Below, piece after piece: positions 41,175-50,042 of a DNA stretch of 64,000 nucleotides. How positions within the stretch are numbered: position 1 is the first letter of the stretch; every line of letters starts with the position of its first letter. A program made the translations under genes and the position numbers. Below the pieces are notes generated by a model. That model searched no databases. It saw only the letters and a list, made by a program, of their open reading frames with translations, and had not been told where the DNA came from. The stretch lies in NCBI RefSeq assembly GCF_046159715.1, contig NZ_JBJXCT010000007.1, forward strand, positions 1 through 64,000, given 5' to 3'. Source of the stretch: Pampinifervens sp037481935. GTDB lineage: Bacteria > Aquificota > Aquificia > Aquificales > Aquificaceae.

Positions 41175-42520
41175 ACGTGCTTATAGTCTCCTTTGATAAA
41201 AACCTGGTGAACAGACTTAGGGAGGTCCTTGGTGAACACAACGTGGTGGACGTAAAAAATGGTGAGGAGGCCATAAACACAGTCTCCTCTTACATGGACG
41301 TGGTGATATATGATGCGGTTTCTGGCTCCATATCAGAAGAAGACATAAACAACATGTTCAGGCAGAAGTTCAAAGACTCAAAATACATAGTCCTTGTGGA
41401 TGACCTTTTCCCCGTTGACATGAACAACATAATGCCTCCAAGAAAGATAAAGGTGATGAGAGACGAGGCGGTGGAGAAGATTCCCACCGCCCTGTTTGAA
41501 GAGGCGGGGGAGGAAAAACCTGAAAGCCTTATATCAGAAGAAGAGGCAGCGCTGCTTCTTCCTGAGAGTGTGGTATCCTTTGAAGAAAAAGGGGCAACGC
41601 AAGAAGCGGGTATGGAAGAAGTTTTTGGCTTCAGGGAACTGGAACTGAGCACTTCCAGAAAAAAACTGCTTCTCGTTTCCTTTGATACATCCCTTATAAA
41701 CAACATTAAAGAGGCTCTCTCGGATAGGGTGGATATAGTTGAGGCAAAGAACGTAAAGGAGGCCATTGAAAAGGCAAGGGAGGCGGACATAATCCTCTTT
41801 GACACCATATCCGGAATGCTTGCCTACAGAACTCTCTCAGACATGGCAAAGGATGATTTTCTGGCAAGAAAGCCTTATGTTCTCCTTATTGATGAACTCT
41901 TCACCATAGATGTGGGAAGCATTCCCCTTGAAAGGAAGTTCACCTTTGCAAGGGAAGCTGAACTGAGTAAGGCGCTGGAGAAGATTGCAGAGCTTCTGGA
42001 AGAAGCTCCTGCAGAGTACCCCGCGGAGGCAGTGCAGGAGACACCTCTTCTTGAGGAAAGGCTGCCCACAGACCTTCAGCCTGCAACCTTACAGGAAGAG
42101 GATAGAAGTATAATGAGTCTGCTTGAAGAGATAATAGGTGCGGGTTTTGAAGAAACAGGGGAGCAGGAGAAAATGTCCCTCTCTCCAGAAGAAGAAAAAA
42201 CTCCAGAAGTGGCCATTACAGAAGAGGCTCCAGTCTCCCAGAGTATGCCTTACATGGAGAATGTGGCAGAAAGCCTTGCAATGGCTATAAGGGAAGTGAT
42301 TAGAGAGGAGCTATCCCAGGAAAAGGTCTACTCTGCCCTTTCTCATATACTGAGCCCAGAGGAAATAGGCAGACAGCTGTCTACTGTTCTTGAAAGAAAG
42401 CTGGAGCAAATCCTCAGGGAAAAGGTCAGCGAGGTTCTTTCAGGGATTGATGTGAGCAAGATAGTAAGGGAGGAAGCTTACAGGGTTATGAAGGAGAGGC
42501 TTAGCGAGCTCATCACCTAA
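41171..42520 (+). CDS. Protein with two tandem receiver-like domains and helical C-terminus
   Basis: A 449-residue soluble protein. Residues 1-115 and ~164-280 are clear repeats: NVLIVSFDKNLVNRL / KLLLVSFDTSLINNI, DVVIYDAVSG / DIILFDTISG, YIVLVDDLFPVD / YVLLIDELFTID. The pattern resembles CheY-type receivers (strand-1 acid reduced to one Asp; strand-3 Asp retained), though I am not certain of the fold. A Glu-rich linker (~281-360) leads to repeated amphipathic helices (362-449). Its gene overlaps the two-helix membrane protein gene upstream, suggesting joint function. No known family assigned. Confidence 0.6.
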   Translation: MNVLIVSFDKNLVNRLREVLGEHNVVDVKNGEEAINTVSSYMDVVIYDAVSGSISEEDINNMFRQKFKDSKYIVLVDDLFPVDMNNIMPPRKIKVMRDEAVEKIPTALFEEAGEEKPESLISEEEAALLLPESVVSFEEKGATQEAGMEEVFGFRELELSTSRKKLLLVSFDTSLINNIKEALSDRVDIVEAKNVKEAIEKAREADIILFDTISGMLAYRTLSDMAKDDFLARKPYVLLIDELFTIDVGSIPLERKFTFAREAELSKALEKIAELLEEAPAEYPAEAVQETPLLEERLPTDLQPATLQEEDRSIMSLLEEIIGAGFEETGEQEKMSLSPEEEKTPEVAITEEAPVSQSMPYMENVAESLAMAIREVIREELSQEKVYSALSHILSPEEIGRQLSTVLERKLEQILREKVSEVLSGIDVSKIVREEAYRVMKERLSELIT

Positions 42521-44252
42521 AAAATAGAGCCTCTTCTCTATACCATCCCCAGACGGTGGGGAAGAGGTTTTCAAACCCCTTCTTTGCTGCAAGCATGCTC
42601 TTGGGAGTTGTAAGGAATATCATGGGTTGCTCCATGGATATTATTCTGTAAGCTTCCCTGTAAAGGGCAACCCTTTTCTCTGGGTTTATCTCAGTTGCGC
42701 CCCTGTCAAAGAGTTCGTCAACCCTCTTCTCCCATTCTGTCTGCGGGCTTTTCTGCCTTGGGTTCCACATGTGAAGAGTTCCCGAGGAATGCCAGACGTT
42801 CCTTCCAAAGTGAGGGTCCATGGATCCCGTTAGCCCGATTATTACCGCATCCCAGTCGTAGGGTGGGGATGTAAGCCTGCTCACCAGGCTGTTAAAGTCT
42901 ATTGGTCTGAAGACAACCTTTACTCCTATTTTCTCCAGGTCCTCCTTTATCATGTTCCCCATCGCTTCCCTTTCCTTATTGCCAGCATTGGTAAGAAGGA
43001 CGAACTCAAGAGTGTTTCCTTCAGGGTCTTCCAGCCACCCATCCCCATTTCTGTCCTTAAAGCCAAGGCTCTGGAGTATATCTCTTGCCTTTTTGAGGTT
43101 GTATTCATACACAGGGAAGAGTCCCTCCGTATAGTAGGGTCTGTTTGCCGGCGTGACAGGACCATACAGTGGTTCAGCCAACCCATTGTAAACAAGATAG
43201 CACATGCCTTCCCTGTCTATGGCGTGGGATATTGCCCTCCTGAATTCTCTGTTCTGAAACCACTTGAGCTTATACTCTGGAATTCCAGAGCTAGGGTTCT
43301 GGTTGAAGACAAGAAAGGTGGTGGAAGGCGTCGGTCCAAGGTCAAAGAGTGTAGTTTCCTTTACCCTGCTCATAAAAAGCACATCCTGAGGCCTCACACC
43401 CATATAATCAATTTCTCCTAGAGAGTATTTCAAAAGGGCAGTATCCGGGTCCTGTATTATGTAGCCCACCTTTCTTTTTATGTAGGGAAGCTTCCTGCCA
43501 AGGCTGTCATGCTCGTAATAATAGGGGTTTGCTTCATACTCTACCATAACGCCCTTTATATACCTTTTGAGTCTGTATGGACCTGTCCCAACTATCTCCC
43601 TCGGGTCAGTGCTTACGTTCCATGCGGTCATAAAGTTTCCTTCCCTTACATACTTTTCCAATTTGTGTTTTGGCAGTATGGGTGCAGAGAGGGCATTTAG
43701 AAAGGGTGCAAAGGGCTGTGGAAGTCTAAACTCCAAAGTGTAATCGTCCAGCTTCCTTACAAAGCTTTTCACATCCTCCTGGCTTTTAAGAATACCCCTA
43801 AACATGTCTCCTGTAGAGTTGGGTATGTTGGGGTTGAGGTATATGTCCCTGTAAGTGAAGACCACATCATCTGCAGAAAATGGCTCTCCGTCGCTCCACA
43901 GCACACCTCTTCTCAGATGGAACAGGTAAACCTTCCCGCCTTCTCTTTCTTCCCAGCTCTGTGCCAGGTCTGGAACAACCTGCATTGTTTTCAGGTCTAT
44001 CTTTGTAAGGCCTGTGAAAAGGTCAGAAAGCACCGCAGTGGAGGAGGTTTCCTGGGCTATGGCAGGATTCAGGGTTCTGGGGTCTGAACTCAGCACAAAC
44101 CTGAGCTCACCACCTTCTTTACCCTCCTTTACATGAAAGTCTTCTGGGTCTATCCTTACGAAGGACACGTTCCCACCTCTTGGAGAGGAGGTGAGGTAAA
44201 AGGGAAGAAATATCAGGAATATAAAGCCAAGGGCAAAAACAAAAGACCTCAT
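42513..44252 (-). CDS. Family 5 extracellular solute-binding protein (peptide type)
   Basis: A 579-residue SBP_bac_5 protein: N-terminal hydrophobic segment without a lipobox Cys, then SSDPRTLNPAIAQET, LAQSWEEREGGKVYLFHLRRGVLW, PFSADDVVFTYRD, IVGTGPYRLKRY and RAISHAIDREG. Members deliver oligopeptides, nickel or sugars to ABC permeases. No permease or ATPase genes are adjacent; instead it is last in the ispE-dxr transcription direction with a four-base overlap to dxr. Partner transporter must be elsewhere. It overlaps the convergent receiver-like gene by eight bases. Confidence 0.88.
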   Translation of the reverse strand: MRSFVFALGFIFLIFLPFYLTSSPRGGNVSFVRIDPEDFHVKEGKEGGELRFVLSSDPRTLNPAIAQETSSTAVLSDLFTGLTKIDLKTMQVVPDLAQSWEEREGGKVYLFHLRRGVLWSDGEPFSADDVVFTYRDIYLNPNIPNSTGDMFRGILKSQEDVKSFVRKLDDYTLEFRLPQPFAPFLNALSAPILPKHKLEKYVREGNFMTAWNVSTDPREIVGTGPYRLKRYIKGVMVEYEANPYYYEHDSLGRKLPYIKRKVGYIIQDPDTALLKYSLGEIDYMGVRPQDVLFMSRVKETTLFDLGPTPSTTFLVFNQNPSSGIPEYKLKWFQNREFRRAISHAIDREGMCYLVYNGLAEPLYGPVTPANRPYYTEGLFPVYEYNLKKARDILQSLGFKDRNGDGWLEDPEGNTLEFVLLTNAGNKEREAMGNMIKEDLEKIGVKVVFRPIDFNSLVSRLTSPPYDWDAVIIGLTGSMDPHFGRNVWHSSGTLHMWNPRQKSPQTEWEKRVDELFDRGATEINPEKRVALYREAYRIISMEQPMIFLTTPKSMLAAKKGFENLFPTVWGWYREEALFFR

Positions 44253-45382
44253 CCTGTCACCCCCAGAAGCTCCATGCCCCTTCTGTATGCCCAGTCTATG
44301 GCTAGAAGCACATCTTCCAGGCTCTGCGGGTCCCTCAGACTTACAGAGCTCAGCACCTCCTCCACGAGGTTGACTATGTCCAGAAAACCTATCTTACCCT
44401 GAAGGAATAGCTCAACGGCCACCTGGTCTGCACCCACCAGCACCGCCGGATATACACCACCCATGATAGCAGCCCACCTGCAGAGAGATATACTTCTGAA
44501 CTTTTCCGTATCAACCCTTTCAAAGGTTATGGGAGAAAGCTCCAGGAGACTTTTCCTTTCAAAGGGAAAGGTCTTTCTTTCCGGATAGTAGAGGCTATGC
44601 AGTATGGGAATCCTCATGTCTGTCTGTGAGGTATGAAAAAGAAAACTGCCATCCATGAGTTCCACAACCCCATGCACCACGCTCTGAGGATGGACAACCA
44701 CATCAAGCCTCTCCACATCAAGGTCAAAGAGGTTTATGGCTTCTATAAGTTCCATACCCTTGTTCATCAGGGTGGCAGAGTCAACGGTAATCTTTGCTCC
44801 CATCCTCCATGTGGGATGCCTCAGGGCATCCTCAACACCCACATGCCTCAGTTCTTCAAGGCTTTTTTCCCTGAAGGGTCCACCAGAAGCGGTAAGATAA
44901 ACCTTCCTTATCTCTTCAGGCTTGAGACCCTGAAGTATCTGAAAAAGGGCATTGTGTTCGCTGTCCACGGGCACAATCCTGCCCCTGTTTTCTCTTACCA
45001 GTTCCCTGAGACATATGAGGGACTCTTTGTTGGAAGCCAGGAGCTTTTTGCCCTCTTGAAGCACGAGATAAGTAGGCAGGATACCATCCACGCCCGATAT
45101 GGCGTTCATTACCATATCCGAGCCTTCCACTATGGCATAGAGACCTTCCTCACCCTTGAGAAAGTCTGTTCCCTCTGGCAATCTGGAGAGCCACTCCCTT
45201 GAAGGCTCCTCATAGCAGGCTACGTATTTGGGCCTTAATTCTATAGCCTGAAGTAATAACCTCTCTGATGCCCTTTTTGCCAGAAGTCCGATTAGCTCAA
45301 AATCCTCCCTGTATGCCCTCACCACATCAAGCGTCTGACTTCCCACAGAGCCGGTAGAACCGAGAACTCCGAGCCTTTTCAT
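44249..45382 (-). CDS. dxr: 1-deoxy-D-xylulose 5-phosphate reductoisomerase
   Basis: A 377-residue NADPH-dependent enzyme of the MEP isoprenoid pathway. NADPH loop GVLGSTGSVGSQTL, metal and substrate residues in PVDSEHNALFQ, TASGGPF, HPTWRMGAKITVDSATLMNKG and HPQSVVHGVVE. ATG overlaps the kdsD stop. A second MEP gene, ispE, lies at the head of the same gene run. Confidence 0.97.
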   Translation of the reverse strand: MKRLGVLGSTGSVGSQTLDVVRAYREDFELIGLLAKRASERLLLQAIELRPKYVACYEEPSREWLSRLPEGTDFLKGEEGLYAIVEGSDMVMNAISGVDGILPTYLVLQEGKKLLASNKESLICLRELVRENRGRIVPVDSEHNALFQILQGLKPEEIRKVYLTASGGPFREKSLEELRHVGVEDALRHPTWRMGAKITVDSATLMNKGMELIEAINLFDLDVERLDVVVHPQSVVHGVVELMDGSFLFHTSQTDMRIPILHSLYYPERKTFPFERKSLLELSPITFERVDTEKFRSISLCRWAAIMGGVYPAVLVGADQVAVELFLQGKIGFLDIVNLVEEVLSSVSLRDPQSLEDVLLAIDWAYRRGMELLGVTG

Positions 45383-46341
45383 AGTATGCCTGCCCTGAGT
45401 ATGTCGTGCATGTGTATTATGCCAACAGGTCTTTTTTCCTCATCAACAACAGGAAGAACGGTTATCTTATAGTCCTCCATCCTCTTCAGGGCCTCGGCAG
45501 CAAGCTCTTCCATGGCTGCAGTCTTGGGGTCTGGGGTCATAACGTCCCTGGCAAGGCTTGTGTCAAAGTTTCCTCCCCTGTTTACGAATCTCCTGAGGTC
45601 CCCGTCTGTTATTATACCCACCAGCCTTCCCTCTGCGTTTACTACAGCAGTAGCACCAAAGCCCTTGCTGGTCATTTCAATTATGGCTTCTTTCATGGGA
45701 GTATTTTCCCTTACCACTGGAACCTCTTCTCCCCTGTGGCAGAGGTCTCCAACCTGCCTTAACCTTCTGCCGAGAGAACCCGCAGGATGTCTGAGAGCAA
45801 AGTCTTCTCTGCTAAAGCCCTTTAGCTCCAGCAGAACCATGGCAAGGGCATCTCCAAGCACAAGAGAAGCGGTAGAAGAGCTTGTAGGTGCAAGCTGCAG
45901 AGGGCAGGCTTCTCTTTCCACAGAAAGGAATATATGCACATCAGAGTGCTTTGCCAGAGTGGATTGGGGGTTGTTTGTTATAGATATCAGTGGAACACCC
46001 AGGAGTTTTATGTAGGGTATGAGGGAGTTTACCTCGGGAGATTCACCGCTGCTGGAAAAGGCAAGCACTATGTCTTCCTTGTCTATCACTCCAAGGTCTC
46101 CGTGAAGGGCCTCCGCCGGGTGGAGAAAGTGTGCCGGCGTGCCAGTGCTGGAAAGGGTTGAGGCAACCTTGCGTGCTATATGTCCCGATTTACCCACACC
46201 CGTGGTCAGGACCTTCCCTTCACATTTGAGAATGAGATTTACAGCCTCCAGAAACTCACTACCAAGGCTGTCCCTGAGCCTCTCCAGCGTATGAATCTCT
46301 ATATCAAAGACCCTTCTCGCCTTCTGTAGGATTTCATCCAT
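45379..46341 (-). CDS. kdsD: Arabinose-5-phosphate isomerase
   Basis: A 320-residue enzyme making arabinose 5-phosphate, the precursor of KDO. N-terminal SIS domain (TTGVGKSGHIARKVASTLSS, LHPAEALHGDLGVI, AFSSSGESPEV) followed by two CBS domains (from ~200: LCHRGEEVPVV; DVMTPDPKTAA). It supplies the same pathway as kdsB and lpxC in this window. ATG 46341 shares one base with the ppa stop; the GTG at 46344 is the alternative. Confidence 0.94.
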   Translation of the reverse strand: MDEILQKARRVFDIEIHTLERLRDSLGSEFLEAVNLILKCEGKVLTTGVGKSGHIARKVASTLSSTGTPAHFLHPAEALHGDLGVIDKEDIVLAFSSSGESPEVNSLIPYIKLLGVPLISITNNPQSTLAKHSDVHIFLSVEREACPLQLAPTSSSTASLVLGDALAMVLLELKGFSREDFALRHPAGSLGRRLRQVGDLCHRGEEVPVVRENTPMKEAIIEMTSKGFGATAVVNAEGRLVGIITDGDLRRFVNRGGNFDTSLARDVMTPDPKTAAMEELAAEALKRMEDYKITVLPVVDEEKRPVGIIHMHDILRAGIL

Positions 46342-46865
46342 CACTTTCTGTAATTCTCAATCCCCCTCCTTATCTCCTCATAGGCAAAATCCACCCCCTT
46401 GAGGCCTTCCACCTTTACCCACTTACCCGGTTCAAGCTCCTTGTAATGCTCAAAGAAGTGTTTTATCCTGCTGAGGGTTATCTCAGGCAGGTCCTCAGGG
46501 GACTTTATAGAATCATAGGTGGGGTCCAGCTTGGAATGGGGGACAGCAAGAAGCTTTGTATCTACACCTTCCTCGTCCCTCATCTGCAGTGCGCCTATTG
46601 GCCTGCACCTGAGAACGCTTCCTGGTGCAACAGGATAGCGAGATATGACCAGCACATCCACAGGGTCTCCATCGTCGGCCAGTGTCTGGGGGACAAAGCC
46701 GTAGTTAAAGGGATAGTGCATTGCTGTAAACAGAAACCTGTCCACAAAGACCGCTCCGCTATCCTTGTGTAGCTCATACTTTATGGGGCTGTCCTGGGGT
46801 ATTTCCACCACCACATAAATGTCTTCTGGCGGGTTCTTTCCTGGGGGTATGTTTTTCAGGTCCAT
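46341..46865 (-). CDS. ppa: Inorganic pyrophosphatase
   Basis: A 174-residue family I pyrophosphatase: KYELHKDSGAVFVDRFL, HYPFNYGFVPQTLADDGDPVDVLV (the DxDPxD signature) and KLDPTYDSI. Soluble, Mg2+-dependent, driving biosynthetic reactions including those of prs. The start is fixed by GAGGAGGTG seven bases upstream. Confidence 0.97.
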   Translation of the reverse strand: MDLKNIPPGKNPPEDIYVVVEIPQDSPIKYELHKDSGAVFVDRFLFTAMHYPFNYGFVPQTLADDGDPVDVLVISRYPVAPGSVLRCRPIGALQMRDEEGVDTKLLAVPHSKLDPTYDSIKSPEDLPEITLSRIKHFFEHYKELEPGKWVKVEGLKGVDFAYEEIRRGIENYRK

Positions 46866-46886
46866 GTTTGCACCTCCTCTTTTATT

Positions 46887-47456
46887 TTAAACCTGAGCGT
46901 TGCAGAAGTTCATGCTCTCCTCTGTGCCAAATTCAACACATCTATGTAAACATTCACCAGCCCTCTTTAGCACCTTTGCAAGCAACACTTCCTCCTCCTC
47001 GCTGAAAGGAGAGAGCACGTAGTCCACAACCCTGTTCCTGTCCCTTGGTCTGCCTATACCAACTCTTAGCCTTGGAAACTTTTCTGTCTTTATCTCTCTT
47101 ATTATTGACTCCATACCATGATGACCTCCACTGCTTCCTTCTGTTCTCAGCCTTAGCCTGCCCAGGGGAAGGTCAAGGTCATCGTAGACAACAAGCATTT
47201 CCTCAGGGTTTATGTGATATTCTTCAAGGAGGTTCACCACCGCAAGACCAGAGTTGTTCATGTAGGTCTGTGGTTTTGCCACGAGAACCTCTCTGCCGTC
47301 AACTCTGACCCTGTAGAGGTGAGATAGGCACTCTTCCGAGTAATCCTGAACCCTCAACCTTCTCAGAAACTCCTCCACAACCATAAAGCCCACATTGTGG
47401 CGTGTTTTTTCATACCTCTTACCCGGATTTCCAAGACCCACAAGAAGCCTTATCAT
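46887..47456 (-). CDS. pth: Peptidyl-tRNA hydrolase
   Basis: A 189-residue enzyme releasing tRNA from peptidyl-tRNA. Signatures: VGLGNPGKRYEKTRHNVGFM (catalytic His in RHN), KPQTYMNNSG, VVYDDLDLPLG and GSSGGHHGMESI. It overlaps rplY by four bases; the rplY-pth pairing is common in bacteria. Confidence 0.97.
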   Translation of the reverse strand: MIRLLVGLGNPGKRYEKTRHNVGFMVVEEFLRRLRVQDYSEECLSHLYRVRVDGREVLVAKPQTYMNNSGLAVVNLLEEYHINPEEMLVVYDDLDLPLGRLRLRTEGSSGGHHGMESIIREIKTEKFPRLRVGIGRPRDRNRVVDYVLSPFSEEEEVLLAKVLKRAGECLHRCVEFGTEESMNFCNAQV

Positions 47457-48022
47457 TCAGCAGGTGCGGTCTCCTCCACTTCAGGCTCCAGCACAACAGC
47501 CACCGTCTCTTCTGGAGAGTCCATGATTATACAGCCCTCCGGTGGGACAATGTCCCTAACATGAAGTGCATCCCCAAGCCCTAAACCGCTCACATCAACG
47601 CTTATTTTGTCAGGAAGTCTGTCCACCCTCGCCTTCACAGTAAGGCTGTGCATGAGAGGTTCAAAGGTTCCACCAAAACCCACACCTGCAGGGGTGCCGA
47701 TAAATTCTATGGGCACTTCCACCTCAATCTCGCTCACATGTGTTATATCCTGCAGGTCCACGTGTATGGGGTTGTCCCCAAGCCAGCCCATCTGCATCTC
47801 CCTAAGGAGACATACCCTTCTATCTCCATCAATCTCCGCCTCAATGAGAAAGGTTTCACCCTGTGGAAAGGCCTTTAGGTCTCTTATGCTTATGTATGCA
47901 TGTATGTTCTCCACATCTTTGCCGTATACCTCCACAGGAACGTAGCCTTCTCTCCTGAACCTCTTTACCTCGCTCTTTTTGCCTAAAGCTCTTGGTATTA
48001 GCTTGACCTGAACCCTTTTCAT
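47453..48022 (-). CDS. rplY: Ribosomal protein L25/TL5 (CTC family)
   Basis: A 189-residue long-form L25 with the 5S rRNA-binding N-terminal domain (KSEVKRFRREGYVPVEVYG) and a C-terminal TL5/CTC domain (VEVPIEFIGTPAGVGFGGTFE). The start is fixed by AAAGGAGGTAAAGG immediately upstream. The acidic tail (EPEVEETAPAE) is typical of thermophile TL5-like proteins. Confidence 0.94.
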   Translation of the reverse strand: MKRVQVKLIPRALGKKSEVKRFRREGYVPVEVYGKDVENIHAYISIRDLKAFPQGETFLIEAEIDGDRRVCLLREMQMGWLGDNPIHVDLQDITHVSEIEVEVPIEFIGTPAGVGFGGTFEPLMHSLTVKARVDRLPDKISVDVSGLGLGDALHVRDIVPPEGCIIMDSPEETVAVVLEPEVEETAPAE

Positions 48023-48034
48023 CCTTTACCTCCT

Positions 48035-48970
48035 TTATACAAAAAGTGAGCTTATGGATTCACCCTCATGGGCACGTTTTATAGCTTCTGCTATGAGCGG
48101 AGCTATGGAAACAACCTTTAGCTTCTCAAGCCCTTTCCCCTCCATGCTAAGGGTGTTGGTCACTATAACCTCTTCCACTGGAGACTCCCTCAGTCTGTCT
48201 ATTGCAGGACCTGAAAAGATACCATGGGTTGCGGCCACCCACACACCCTTTGCTCCCTTTGATAAGAGCATGTTAGTGGCGGCAACTACAGTGCCGGCGG
48301 TGTCTATTATGTCATCAACTATTATCGCCTTTTTACCCTTAACATCGCCTATGAGGTCAAGCACTTCCGCCACGTTGGGCTCAGGTCTTCTCTTATATAT
48401 AATGGCAATGCTACAGCCCAGCTTGTTGGCAAGGAGCCTTGCCCTCTCTACCCCGCCTGCATCTGGTGAGACCACCACCATATCCCCATCCATATAGTTC
48501 TTTATGTATTCGTATAGCACATTCAGGGCGTAAAGGTTATCCACAGGTATGTTGAAAAAGCCCTGAATCTGGGGAGAGTGAAGGTCAACTATTATGAGCC
48601 TCTGGGCTCCTGCAACCGTTATGAGGTCAGCCAGAAGCCTTGCACTTATAGGAACTCTAGGTTTGTCCTTTCTGTCCTGCCTTGCATAGGCATAGTAAGG
48701 GATTACAGCGGTTATTCTTCCAGCAGAGGCCCTTTTGAGAGCATCAAGCATGAGAAGAAGCTCCATTATGCTCTCGTTAACGGGATATCCAAGAGACTGA
48801 ATCACGAAAACATCTTCCCCTCTCATGGATTCGTTTATCTTCACTCTCACCTCACCGTCGCTGAACCTTCCCACTATAACATCGGACAGTGGGATGCCAA
48901 GATATTCAGAAACTTCCTGTGCAAGCCTGGGATTGCTGGTGCCTGTCAGAAGTTTTATAGAGCCAAACAT
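48035..48970 (-). CDS. prs: Ribose-phosphate pyrophosphokinase
   Basis: A 311-residue PRPP synthetase: FSDGEVRVKINESMRG, PYYAYARQDRKDKPRVPISA, DLHSPQIQGFFNIPVDNL, and the PRPP loop IIVDDIIDTAGTVVAA. It feeds nucleotide, His and Trp synthesis. The gene follows tRNA-Gln by 27 bases and uses GAGGTG as ribosome site. Likely read from the ispE promoter through the tRNA. Confidence 0.97.
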   Translation of the reverse strand: MFGSIKLLTGTSNPRLAQEVSEYLGIPLSDVIVGRFSDGEVRVKINESMRGEDVFVIQSLGYPVNESIMELLLMLDALKRASAGRITAVIPYYAYARQDRKDKPRVPISARLLADLITVAGAQRLIIVDLHSPQIQGFFNIPVDNLYALNVLYEYIKNYMDGDMVVVSPDAGGVERARLLANKLGCSIAIIYKRRPEPNVAEVLDLIGDVKGKKAIIVDDIIDTAGTVVAATNMLLSKGAKGVWVAATHGIFSGPAIDRLRESPVEEVIVTNTLSMEGKGLEKLKVVSIAPLIAEAIKRAHEGESISSLFV

Positions 48971-48997
48971 TGCACACCTCTTCAGTTTTATGGAAAG

Positions 48998-49070
48998 CTG
49001 GGGTGCCTGGATTCGAACCAGGAGCCCCCGGATCCAAAGTCCGGTGCTCTGCCAGTTGAGCTACACCCCA
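48998..49070 (-). tRNA. tRNA-Gln (anticodon TTG)
   Basis: A 73-base cloverleaf on the minus strand: acceptor TGGGGTG pairing CACCCCA, D arm GCTC...GAGC, anticodon stem CCGGA/TCCGG with loop CTTTGGA (anticodon TTG), and T arm CCTGG TTCGAAT CCAGG. U1-A72 and discriminator G73 are typical of tRNA-Gln. The CCA end is not encoded. It is embedded in a protein operon, and its first ten bases overlap the ispE 3' end, including the ispE stop codon at tRNA positions 8-10. Confidence 0.95.
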
Positions 49071-49873
49071 TAACTTTCCACTCTGTAAAGCCTCCAGCCT
49101 CTTGCCCTGCAGGCAAGCTCTACCTCAACGGTAGGCTCACCTACATAAAAAACGCTTGAGCCACTACCACTCACCAGGGCTGACATGCCCAGGCCTCTCA
49201 GAAACCTAAGCACTTCGCCCACCTCAGGGTAAAGCTCTCCAGCCAGCTCACCCAGCCTGTTCTGGAGCACGCTGAAGTCTCCAGCCCTCAGGCAATCTAT
49301 TATTTTATCACCCTCTAACTTTTCTGTCAACATCTCTTCTCTTACCATGCTGTATACATGGGCTGTTGAAGACCTGATTCCCGGATGTATGAGGGTAAAG
49401 GTCATCCTGGGCAGCTCTAGTCTTTCAAGAATCTCACCCCTGCCCCTTCCTATAGCAGCTCCACCGAGGAGAAAGAAGGGAGCATCAGAGGATATCCGAC
49501 CTGCTATTAGATATAGCTCTTCTTCACTCAGCGGATTACCCATGAGCTCGTTTACGGCCCTTAAAACCGTGGCAACATTTGAAGAGCCACCCCCAAGACC
49601 GCCGCCCTCGGGTATGTTTTTCTGGATAAAGATTCTCAGGCTAATTTCCTTCCCGAGAAGTCCCTCCATCACCCTGAGGGCCTTGTAAACCAGGTTTTGT
49701 TCCATGGGTATCCCCGTGCTGGTTTCAACGCTGAGGGGACCTTCCTCTATAAGCACCTCGTCAAAGAGGTCTACAGCCTGATAGATGGTGAAAACCTCGT
49801 GGTATCCATCAGCCCTCTTTCCAAGAAGCCAGAGACCCAGGTTCACCTTTGCGGGGGACAGAAGCCTCAGCAT
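49061..49873 (-). CDS. ispE: 4-diphosphocytidyl-2-C-methyl-D-erythritol kinase
   Basis: A 270-residue GHMP kinase of the MEP pathway: LSPAKVNLGLWLLGKRADGYHE (catalytic Lys/Asp region), IPEGGGLGGGSSNVA ATP loop, ISSDAPFFLLGG and LVSGSGSSVFYV. ATG 49873 (MLRLLSPAKVN) follows TATGAT by seven bases and matches the family N-terminus; an in-frame ATG at 49909 adds twelve residues. The stop TAG lies inside the downstream tRNA-Gln gene, so 5' processing of the tRNA would remove it. Confidence 0.94.
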   Translation of the reverse strand: MLRLLSPAKVNLGLWLLGKRADGYHEVFTIYQAVDLFDEVLIEEGPLSVETSTGIPMEQNLVYKALRVMEGLLGKEISLRIFIQKNIPEGGGLGGGSSNVATVLRAVNELMGNPLSEEELYLIAGRISSDAPFFLLGGAAIGRGRGEILERLELPRMTFTLIHPGIRSSTAHVYSMVREEMLTEKLEGDKIIDCLRAGDFSVLQNRLGELAGELYPEVGEVLRFLRGLGMSALVSGSGSSVFYVGEPTVEVELACRARGWRLYRVESYGV

Positions 49874-49979
49874 AGGTATAATCATAGCTCTTTGATTTAT
49901 CCGCTGCAAGCCATGTTTATTAACTTTTCAGGCTAAATAAATATTAGTGATTTATACTAAGAATTTTCTCAAAAACCTC

Positions 49980-50008
49980 TTGACAAACTTTCCGGGTGTT
50001 AATATAAT
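49980..50008 (+). promoter_or_regulatory. Consensus sigma-70 promoter of groESL
   Basis: TTGACA (49980-49985), 17-base spacer, TATAAT (50003-50008): a perfect match to the housekeeping consensus. CGGGT (49993-49997) and ACCCG (50012-50016) form an inverted repeat flanking the -10. No CIRCE element (TTAGCACTC-N9-GAGTGCTAA) is present. Confidence 0.85.
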
Positions 50009-50042
50009 ATCTACCCGTAAAATTCCTTGAAGGAGGTGGAAC

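Noticed and set aside
49910..50042. CIRCE/HrcA operator before groES
   Set aside because: No TTAGCACTC-N9-GAGTGCTAA or close variant is present in the leader.
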